NCBI RefSeq assembly: GCF_001613165.1
Contig: NZ_BDBV01000106.1
Coordinates: 1 to 54,652, forward strand
Direction of reading: 5' to 3'
DNA: 54,652 nt
Source: Nocardia mexicana NBRC 108244
GTDB lineage: Bacteria; Actinomycetota; Actinomycetes; Mycobacteriales; Mycobacteriaceae
The position numbers were made by a program, and so were the translations under genes. Below, piece after piece: positions 8,293-14,907 of the stretch. The first letter of the stretch is position 1; every line of letters begins with the position of its first letter. Under the pieces are notes generated by a model that ran no database searches, was not told the origin of the DNA, and saw only the letters and a program-made list of their open reading frames with translations.

Positions 8293-9039
8293 TCATCGTG
8301 CGCTCCATCCGCCGTCCATCACGTACGAGGCGCCGGTAGCCATTCCCGCGCTCTCGGAGGTCAGCCAAGCCACCAGGGACGCAACCTCTTCCGGCTCGAT
8401 GAGGCGCTTGACGGCGCTCTCGGTGAGCAGGACCTGTTCGATGACCTGCTGCTCGGGAATGCCGTGCGCGCGGGCCTGGTCGGCGATCTGCTTGTCCACC
8501 AGCGGGGTTCGCACATAGCCGGGGTTGACGCAGTTGCTGGTGACGCCGTGGGGGCCGCCCTCCACCGCCGTCACCTTGGACAATCCCTCCAGGGCGTGCT
8601 TGGCCGTGACATACGCCGCCTTGTACCGCGAGGCCCGAATCCCGTGCACCGAAGAGATATTCACGATCCGGCCGAACCCCTGCGCGTACATGTGCGGCAG
8701 GGCGGCACGCACCAGCAGGAACGGAGCCTCCACCATCAGTGTGAGCATCCGGCGGAACCGGTCGGGCGGGAATTCCTCGATCGGGCTGACGCTCTGCACG
8801 CCCGCGTTGTTGACCAGGATGTCGGTCTCGAGCCGCAGCTCCTCCAGCCCGCTCACGTCGAGAAGATCTACGACCCAGGCCTTTCCGCCGATCTCGTGCG
8901 CGAGTTCCTTCGCGCCCACCCCGTCGACATCGGCGACGGTGACCCGTGCGCCGCGCGCGGCGAGTTCGCGGGCGCAGGCGGCGCCGATGCCACCGGCGCC
9001 CCCGGTCACCAGCGCGGTACGTCCGGTCAGATCACTCAT
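8293..9039 (-). CDS. bdhA: 3-hydroxybutyrate dehydrogenase (short-chain dehydrogenase)
   Basis: The 248-residue SDR has the cofactor motif TGGAGGIG, NNAG, the active-site serine in NISSVHG and YVTAK carrying the catalytic Tyr and Lys. The phrases VHGIRASRYKAAYVTAKHALEG and the C-terminal YVMDGGWSAR match D-3-hydroxybutyrate dehydrogenases. It oxidises 3-hydroxybutyrate to acetoacetate with NAD. The start ATG (9037-9039) overlaps the stop of the upstream transporter gene as ATGA, so translation is probably coupled. A repeat array follows it, then the acetoacetyl-CoA synthetase gene, giving a complete ketone-body degradation route. Confidence 0.9.
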   Translation of the reverse strand: MSDLTGRTALVTGGAGGIGAACARELAARGARVTVADVDGVGAKELAHEIGGKAWVVDLLDVSGLEELRLETDILVNNAGVQSVSPIEEFPPDRFRRMLTLMVEAPFLLVRAALPHMYAQGFGRIVNISSVHGIRASRYKAAYVTAKHALEGLSKVTAVEGGPHGVTSNCVNPGYVRTPLVDKQIADQARAHGIPEQQVIEQVLLTESAVKRLIEPEEVASLVAWLTSESAGMATGASYVMDGGWSAR

Positions 9040-10427
9040 TCGGCAACCACTTTCATCGAGGCGGCCGCGCCCGGCCGCTGCGCGGAATCCGCGTCGTCGA
9101 CCGATTCGAGGTCGATGCCGCGGGTTTCCCGGGCGAAGAAGACGGCCACCAGCGTGACGCCCGCCGCCGCGGCCAGATACCACGCGATCGGCACCGCGGA
9201 CCCGAAGCGATCCAGCAGCCGCACGGCGATGATCGGCGCCAGCGACCCGGCCACGATCGAGGTCACCTGATACCCGAGGGACACACCGGAATACCGCATC
9301 CGGGTCGGGAACATCTCCGCCATGATCGCGGGCTGCGGCGAGTACATGAACGCGTGGAAGACCAGCCCGATGATGACGGCGGCCAGGATGAGCGCGTTGT
9401 GCCCGCTGTCCATCATCGGGAAGGCGAAGAAGCCCCACGTGGCCGTCGCCAGCGCACCGACCACATAGACGGGCCGCCGCCCGACGCGGTCGCTGAGCCG
9501 CCCCACCAGCGGGATCACCACGAAATGCACCGCGTGCGCGGCGAGCAGCCACCACAGGATCACCTGGGTGTCCACCTTCACGTGCACCTTCAGGTACGTG
9601 ATGGAGAAGGTGACCACCAGGTAGTACATGATGTTCTCGCCGAACCGCAGCCCCATCGCGGTGAAAACCCCACGGGGATAACGCTGCAGCACCTCGACGA
9701 CGCTGAACGACGTCGCCTTCGCCTGTTCCATCTCCCGCTGCGCCGCGGCGAAGATCGGCGCATCGGTGACCTTGGTGCGCACGTAGTATCCGACCAGCAC
9801 GACCACCGCCGACAGCCAGAACGCCACGCGCCAGCCCCAGCTCAGGAACGCCGAATCCGGCAGCGTGGAGGTCAGCACCAGCAGCACCGAGGTCGCGAGC
9901 ATGTTCCCGACGGGGACACCGGCCTGCGGCCAGCTCGCCCAGAACCCCCGGCTGTGGCTCGGACTGTGCTCGGCGACCAGCAACACCGCGCCGCCCCACT
10001 CGCCGCCGACCGCGAATCCCTGGATGAAGCGCAGGATCACCAGCAGCGTCGGCGCCCAGTACCCGACCTGCGCGAAGGTCGGCAGACAGCCCATCAGGAA
10101 GGTCGCGCTGCCCACCAGGAGCAGGCTGAACTGCAGCAGTTTCTTGCGCCCGTACTTGTCGCCGAAATGCCCGAACACGATGCCGCCCAACGGCCTTGCC
10201 GCGAATCCGACCGCGTAGGTGACGAAGGCGGCGAGGATGGCGTCGAGATCGCTGGTGCCCTCGGCGAAGAACACCTTGCTGAACACCAGCGTGGCGGCGG
10301 TGCCGTAGAGAAAGAACTCGTACCACTCCACGACCGTTCCGGCCATCGACGCGGCGACCACCCGCCGCAGCCCGCTCGCCATCCCGCCCGATTCGCCGCC
10401 CGGCGGCGTCGCGCTCCGCACCCTCAT
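9036..10427 (-). CDS. MFS transporter, metabolite:proton symporter (MHS) family
   Basis: The 463-residue protein has 12 predicted membrane segments and MHS-family signatures: GTVVEWYEFFLYGTAA at the first segment, VGFAARPLGGIVFGHFGDKYGRKK at the 2-3 loop, and FIQGFAVGGEWGGAVLLVAEH. This family imports organic acids, proline/betaine or shikimate with protons. Because it is the first gene of a transcript that continues, with an ATGA overlap, into 3-hydroxybutyrate dehydrogenase, I infer that it imports 3-hydroxybutyrate or acetoacetate. It is divergent from a LysR gene, its likely regulator. Confidence 0.88.
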   Translation of the reverse strand: MRVRSATPPGGESGGMASGLRRVVAASMAGTVVEWYEFFLYGTAATLVFSKVFFAEGTSDLDAILAAFVTYAVGFAARPLGGIVFGHFGDKYGRKKLLQFSLLLVGSATFLMGCLPTFAQVGYWAPTLLVILRFIQGFAVGGEWGGAVLLVAEHSPSHSRGFWASWPQAGVPVGNMLATSVLLVLTSTLPDSAFLSWGWRVAFWLSAVVVLVGYYVRTKVTDAPIFAAAQREMEQAKATSFSVVEVLQRYPRGVFTAMGLRFGENIMYYLVVTFSITYLKVHVKVDTQVILWWLLAAHAVHFVVIPLVGRLSDRVGRRPVYVVGALATATWGFFAFPMMDSGHNALILAAVIIGLVFHAFMYSPQPAIMAEMFPTRMRYSGVSLGYQVTSIVAGSLAPIIAVRLLDRFGSAVPIAWYLAAAAGVTLVAVFFARETRGIDLESVDDADSAQRPGAAASMKVVAE

Positions 10428-10570
10428 CGCACTGCTCCTTCACGAACCGTTCCGCGTGACCGCCCGCATGTCCGGCGCCGAGTTGTGATGGCCGACACAT
10501 TTCACGATCAGGACGAGTATTGGTGCAGATATCGATGACCGCAATGCCCAGATCCGCACGAGGTATCTGC

Positions 10571-10582
10571 GATAATGCACAC
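10571..10582 (+). promoter_or_regulatory. -10 element placed for a leaderless transcript of the LysR gene
   Basis: GATAAT at 10571-10576 is six bases from the ATG at 10583, so transcription would start at or next to the start codon. No ribosome binding site precedes the ATG. Both facts point to leaderless translation. Confidence 0.5.
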
Positions 10583-11497
10583 ATGAGCGCGTCCTCGGCG
10601 AGCCGTCGTCCCAGCGCGGACGACCTGCTCGTCCTGCTGGCGGTCGGCCGCTCCGGGCGATTCGTCTCTGCCGCAGAGGAACTCGGCATCAACCACACCA
10701 CCATCTCGCGTCGCATCGCCGCGCTGGAGCAGACCCTCGGCGGCCGGGTGTTGACCAGGGTCACCGGCGGCTGGGAGCTCACCGAACTGGGCCGCGAGGC
10801 GCTGGCCGCGGCCGAGGCGGTCGAGGCGGCGGTCCGGTCGCTGTCCACCGAGGAGGACGGCAGCCGCGTCCTCGAGGGCGTGGTGCGGATCTCGGCGACC
10901 GACGGCTTCAGTGCCTATATCGCGGCGCCGTCGGCCGCGCGGGTGCAGCGGCGGCATCCGCGCATCGCGGTCGAGATCGTGGCCGCCACCCGCCGCGCCT
11001 CCACGCAGCGCTCCGGCCTCGATATCGAGATAGTGGTCGGGCGGCCGAAGGTGCATCGCGCCGAGGCGACGCCGCTGGGCGACTACTGCCTGGGCCTGTA
11101 CGGCGCGCGTGACTACCTCATCGAGCACGGGATCCCGCAGGGCATCGAGGAGCTGGCCCGCTACCCGCTGGTCTACTTCATCGACTCGATGCTGCAGGTC
11201 GACGACCTGGACCTGGCGTCGAGCTTCGCGCCCATGATGCGCGAATCTGTCTCGTCCACCAACGTTTTCGTGCACGTCGAGGCGACGCGCGCGGCGGCGG
11301 GGCTGGGACTGCTCCCCTGCTTCATGGCCGACCGCCACGCCGATCTGGTGCGGGTGCTACCCGAGGCGGTGGCCGTCCGCCTGACCTACTGGCTGGTCGC
11401 CCGCGCGGAAACCCTGCGCCGCCCCGAGGTGTCGGCGGTGGTCGACGCCCTGCGAACCACCGTCAGCGAGCAACATGACGTCCTCCTGGGCCTCTGA
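10583..11497 (+). CDS. LysR family transcriptional regulator
   Basis: The 304-residue protein has an N-terminal winged HTH (FVSAAEELGINHTTISRRIAALE) and a LysR effector domain with EGVVRISATDGFSAYIAAP at its start. ATG at 10583 is favoured because the protein then begins near the HTH and a -10 element sits just before it. It is divergent from the MHS transporter/3-hydroxybutyrate dehydrogenase genes, which LysR proteins in this arrangement usually control. The effector may be 3-hydroxybutyrate or acetoacetate, by inference only. Confidence 0.9.
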   Translation: MSASSASRRPSADDLLVLLAVGRSGRFVSAAEELGINHTTISRRIAALEQTLGGRVLTRVTGGWELTELGREALAAAEAVEAAVRSLSTEEDGSRVLEGVVRISATDGFSAYIAAPSAARVQRRHPRIAVEIVAATRRASTQRSGLDIEIVVGRPKVHRAEATPLGDYCLGLYGARDYLIEHGIPQGIEELARYPLVYFIDSMLQVDDLDLASSFAPMMRESVSSTNVFVHVEATRAAAGLGLLPCFMADRHADLVRVLPEAVAVRLTYWLVARAETLRRPEVSAVVDALRTTVSEQHDVLLGL

Positions 11498-11526
11498 GAA
11501 GGACCACCGGGACCCCGCCACGATAA

Positions 11527-11543
11527 GTGGACGACTGTACTAT
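11527..11543 (+). promoter_or_regulatory. Putative TetR operator, copy 1 (GTGGAC-N4-GTACTAT)
   Basis: GTGGAC GACT GTACTAT lies 33 bp before the TetR start at 11577. The same arrangement with AGTC in the middle lies at 13174-13190 before the oxidoreductase gene. The core G-N-AC-N4-GT-N-C has dyad symmetry. TACTAT may also serve as the -10 box. Confidence 0.6.
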
Positions 11544-11576
11544 TACCTTGCCGGGGTCACACGAAAGGTGGAGGGC

Positions 11577-12200
11577 ATGGTCGGCGAAGGCAAGGTCGAC
11601 GGGCGCGTGCAGCGCGGCGAACAGTCGCGGCGCGCCATCCTGGATCGGGCGATGGACATCGCCTCGGTCGAAGGGCTGGAGAGCCTGTCGGTGCGGCGGC
11701 TGTCCACCGAGCTCGGGCTCAGCAAGAGCGGCGTCTTCGCACAGTTCGGGTCCAAGGAGGAACTGCAGCTGGCGACCGTGCGCGCGGCCATCGAGGTATT
11801 CGCCGCGCATGTGCTGAAACCGGCACGGCGGGCGCCCGCGGGGATGCGCCGGGTGCGGGCCCTGGCCGAAGCCTGGCTGGAGTACGCGGGAAAGCCGATC
11901 TTCAGCGGCGGCTGCTTCTTCCTGTCCGCGGTCGCCGAGTTCGACGCCCGCCCCGGGCGCGTACGCGACGCCCTCGCCGCCGCCCGGCAGGATTGGTTGC
12001 GTCTCTACGAATCCACTGTCGCCGAAGCGATTTCACTCGGCGAGATCGATGCCGACATCGATCCCGCCGATCTCGCGTTCGAACTCGACGCGGTCGCCAG
12101 GCAGGCCGCGCAGGACGCGCTGCTGTTCGACGACCCCGCCCGATGCGAGCGAGCCCGCCGGATCATCGATGCCCGGCTGGCGACCGTGCGAATCCCCTAG
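11577..12200 (+). CDS. TetR family transcriptional regulator
   Basis: The 207-residue protein has an N-terminal TetR HTH (SRRAILDRAMDIASVEGLESLSVRRLSTELGLSKSGVFAQFGSKEELQ) and a C-terminal ligand domain with a Gly-Gly-Cys segment near FSGGCFFLSAVAEFDARPG, matching the TetR_C_16/YsiA-like group. ATG at 11577 follows GGTGGAGGG; upstream in-frame codons lack such a site. A 17-bp operator upstream is repeated before the convergent quinone oxidoreductase gene, so it probably represses itself and that gene, responding to a reactive small molecule such as a quinone or electrophile. Confidence 0.9.
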   Translation: MVGEGKVDGRVQRGEQSRRAILDRAMDIASVEGLESLSVRRLSTELGLSKSGVFAQFGSKEELQLATVRAAIEVFAAHVLKPARRAPAGMRRVRALAEAWLEYAGKPIFSGGCFFLSAVAEFDARPGRVRDALAAARQDWLRLYESTVAEAISLGEIDADIDPADLAFELDAVARQAAQDALLFDDPARCERARRIIDARLATVRIP

Positions 12201-12203
12201 CCC

Positions 12204-13151
12204 CTAAGCCGATTCGGCGACGTTCAGGACGATCTTTCCCGTGACGCCGCCCTCCTCCATGAGTTGGTGGGCCTTGGCCGCCTCGGCGAGCGGAAGTTCC
12301 CGGTCGACGTGCACGCGCAACTGCCCGGCGCGGACGAGATCGGCCAGTGCCTCGAGTCCGGCGCCGTCGGGGTCGACGAGATAGCCGCTGGCCCGCACGC
12401 CGAGTTCGGCAGCACGCTCCTGCAAGCCGGGCGTCCACGCCGCCTGGCCGTTGACCAGAATGCCTCCGGGCCGCAGGGATTCGAGCGCCCGGAGCCCGGG
12501 CTCGCCGCCGAACATCTGGATCACCACGTCGGCATCGCGCACCTCGGTCGCCACGTCCGCGACGGAGTAGTCGACGGTCTCGTCGGCACCCAGCTCACGC
12601 AGGAATGCGTGTTTGGCGGCCCGGGCGGTGCCGATGACGTAGGCGCCGCGCGACTTGGCGATCTGGACCGCCAGATGGCCGACGCCGCCGGCCGCGCCCG
12701 CGATGAGCACCCGGTCCCCCTCCGCAACCTGCGCGACCTCGACCAGCATCTGCCACGCCGTCAGCCCCGCCAGCGGGAGCGCCGCCGCCTCGGCGAAGCC
12801 GAGTTCCTCGGGCATCCGCGCGAAGTGGCGAGCCGGAGCCGTCAGATACTCGGCGTAGGCACCGGCCTCGCGCGGAAACCACGGCATGCCGAAGACCCGA
12901 TCACCGGGCCGGAATCGAGTTACGCCGTAGCCCACTTCGGCCACGGTGCCCGCCGCGTCCCAGCCCTGGATGTACGGGAGGGTGAGCACCCGGTTGTAGG
13001 CCATGCCCCTGCGCGTGTAGTGGTCGACCGGGTTGGCGCCGGCCGCGACCACCCGAACCAGCACCTCCCCCGGACCGGGCTGTGGTTGCTCCGTCTCGAC
13101 GAGCTGCAGCGTCTCGGGACCGCCCCATTCTTGCTGCTGTATCGCACGCAT
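12204..13151 (-). CDS. NADPH:quinone oxidoreductase-like, zinc-free medium-chain dehydrogenase
   Basis: The 315-residue MDR protein has the N-terminal GroES-like fold (PGPGEVLVRVVAAGANPVD, YIQGWDAAGTVAEVG) and the nucleotide-binding AGAAGGVGHLAVQIAK. Catalytic and structural zinc cysteines of alcohol dehydrogenases are absent, as in quinone oxidoreductases. It ends three bases from the convergent TetR stop. Its promoter carries the same 17-bp operator as the TetR promoter (13174-13190), 22 bp upstream of its start, so the pair looks like a self-contained detoxification switch. Confidence 0.88.
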   Translation of the reverse strand: MRAIQQQEWGGPETLQLVETEQPQPGPGEVLVRVVAAGANPVDHYTRRGMAYNRVLTLPYIQGWDAAGTVAEVGYGVTRFRPGDRVFGMPWFPREAGAYAEYLTAPARHFARMPEELGFAEAAALPLAGLTAWQMLVEVAQVAEGDRVLIAGAAGGVGHLAVQIAKSRGAYVIGTARAAKHAFLRELGADETVDYSVADVATEVRDADVVIQMFGGEPGLRALESLRPGGILVNGQAAWTPGLQERAAELGVRASGYLVDPDGAGLEALADLVRAGQLRVHVDRELPLAEAAKAHQLMEEGGVTGKIVLNVAESA

Positions 13152-13173
13152 TTCGCCCTACCTCCCAAACTAT

Positions 13174-13190
13174 GTGGACAGTCGTACTAT
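13174..13190 (+). promoter_or_regulatory. Putative TetR operator, copy 2 (GTGGAC-N4-GTACTAT)
   Basis: GTGGAC AGTC GTACTAT lies 22 bp upstream of the quinone oxidoreductase start (13151, minus strand). It matches the element at 11527-11543 at all 13 non-spacer positions, and the two 4-base spacers are reverse complements of each other. Confidence 0.6.
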
Positions 13191-13364
13191 AACTTTGGCG
13201 GTTTGAAGGCGTCAATGGCTCAATTGCGACGGCAGAGGGCCGGGACGAGCGTCCGAATACTTGACCCGACCGGGCACCGGATCGACCGAGATCGATCGCC
13301 CGGGAGGGCCGCGTCGACTACCGCCGGAGGATCGCGTCGATCATCCGGCCGGAGACCGCATCGG

Positions 13365-14594
13365 CTAGCCGATGCGCAGGCGCACCGGGAGTTCCGCCAG
13401 GCCGCGGATGAGGGCGCCGTGGTGCCACTGCGGTTCGAAGGCCGACTCCGCCAAGGTCAGGTCCGGGAAGCGTTGCAGCAGAGACGTGAACGCGATCTCC
13501 GCCTCCAGGCGGGCCAGCGGGGCCCCGACGCAGAAGTGGATGCCGTGCCCGAATGCCAAGTGGCCGCCCGGATCTCCGGCGATATCGAGATCGTCGGCAT
13601 CGCGATAGCGCGCCGGATCGTGATTGCCCGCCGCCAGGGAGACATAGACGAGTTCGTTCGCGGGGATGTCGACCCCGCCGATCCGCACCGGCTCGCCCGT
13701 GTAGCGCACCGTGGCCCAGCCGACCGGGCCGTCGTAGCGCAGGAACTCCTCGACCGCGGCGGGGACGGCGGCGGGATCCGCGCGCAGGGCGTCGAACTGA
13801 GACCTGTTGCGCAGCAGGGCCAATGTGCCGTTACCGATGAGATTCACCGTCGTCTCGTGCCCGGCGACCAGCAGCAGGAACGCCATCGCCACCAGCTCCG
13901 ACTCCGACAGCTGATCACCGTCGTCGCTCACGTGCACCAGGCCGGACAGCAGATCCTCCCCCGGCTCGACGCGCTTGGCCGCCACCAGCTTCCGGAGATA
14001 CTCCGACATCGCGACCGAGGCGGTATTGCGTTCCCGCACGCCGCCCACCGAGCCCACCAGCACCCGGGTCCACGCCTGGAAGTCGGTGCGATCGCCGAAC
14101 GGCACCCCGAGCAGTTCGCAGATCACGGTGACCGGCAGCGGATTCGCGAATGCCTCCAGCAGATCGACCTCGTCGTGACCTGCCATCTCGTCGAGCAGCG
14201 CCGCGGTGATCTCCTCGATGCGCGGTCGCAGCGCCGCCGTCCGCCGTGGCGTGAACGCCTTGACCACCAGCTTGCGCAGGCGGGTGTGGTCCGGCGGGTC
14301 GCTGTTCAGCATGTGTGCGGACAGCGCCTGCGCGTCCGCGTTCGCCACCAGCGCGGAGTCGCGGCGCTCGTGGAAGATTTCGTAGATGCCCGCGGCGCTC
14401 TTGCGCAGCCGCGGATCGTTCAGCGCCGCCCGGCCCTCGGCATAGCCGATGATCACCCAGCCGTCGACCCCGTCGGAGAAGCGCACCCGGTGCACGGGGC
14501 CGCTCTCCCGCCAGCGGCGGTAGTACCGGTGCGGATCGGTGTGGAAATCGTCGCCGACCTCCTCGATCCGGTTCGCGACCTCGCTGTCGACCAT
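13365..14594 (-). CDS. Cytochrome P450
   Basis: The 409-residue protein is a bacterial class I P450: I-helix AGHETTVNLIGNG with the acid-threonine-type ETT, K-helix EEFLRY (ExxR), and the haem loop FGHGIHFCVGAPLARLE with the cysteine ligand. It needs an external ferredoxin and reductase, neither of which is encoded nearby. ATG at 14594 has GAGGA six bases before it; the open frame extends further upstream but without a binding site or family-like sequence. It is divergent from the galactose-oxidase-like gene. The substrate is not predictable; sequence style fits the CYP105/CYP107-like group broadly. Confidence 0.9.
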   Translation of the reverse strand: MVDSEVANRIEEVGDDFHTDPHRYYRRWRESGPVHRVRFSDGVDGWVIIGYAEGRAALNDPRLRKSAAGIYEIFHERRDSALVANADAQALSAHMLNSDPPDHTRLRKLVVKAFTPRRTAALRPRIEEITAALLDEMAGHDEVDLLEAFANPLPVTVICELLGVPFGDRTDFQAWTRVLVGSVGGVRERNTASVAMSEYLRKLVAAKRVEPGEDLLSGLVHVSDDGDQLSESELVAMAFLLLVAGHETTVNLIGNGTLALLRNRSQFDALRADPAAVPAAVEEFLRYDGPVGWATVRYTGEPVRIGGVDIPANELVYVSLAAGNHDPARYRDADDLDIAGDPGGHLAFGHGIHFCVGAPLARLEAEIAFTSLLQRFPDLTLAESAFEPQWHHGALIRGLAELPVRLRIG

Positions 14595-14743
14595 GCTGTC
14601 CTCGCTGTCTCCCGCGCGACCTGTGTGACGGCTGCGCCCGACCGGCTCAGCGGCGCCCCCTTGACCGCCCCCAAAACTACCGAAATCCTTGCTCTCGCGC
14701 CGTTCTCGCAGCTGACGGGCCGGACCGCCGGCACCCGCACACG

Positions 14744-14782
14744 CATTCCTTTCCGGCACGCCTCATTCATTTCCGGCATGCC
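14744..14782. repeat. 19-bp direct repeat pair in the P450/copper-oxidase divergent region
   Basis: CATTCCTTTCCGGCACGCC (14744-14762) and CATTCATTTCCGGCATGCC (14764-14782) match at 17 of 19 positions and are spaced 20 bp apart start to start, about two helical turns. They lie between the divergent starts at 14594 and 14908 and could be tandem regulator sites. Confidence 0.4.
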
Positions 14783-14907
14783 GGGATGACGGGGGCCACC
14801 GAGGATCAGCGACCGGCCCGACAGTGCACTCGCGGGTTCCGGACCAAATATGTATGGATCCGGGTAGATCACTCGACGGCGAACGCCGGGAGGGTCAAAC
14901 TGGCAGC

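Noticed and set aside
8293..10848. One long minus-strand frame joining 3-hydroxybutyrate dehydrogenase to upstream sequence
   Set aside because: The enzyme has its own ATG at 9039 in an ATGA overlap, and the extension is out of frame with the real transporter gene.
12264..14789. An 841-residue plus-strand frame
   Set aside because: It runs antisense to the quinone oxidoreductase and P450 genes and spans their promoter region. It has no recognisable domain.
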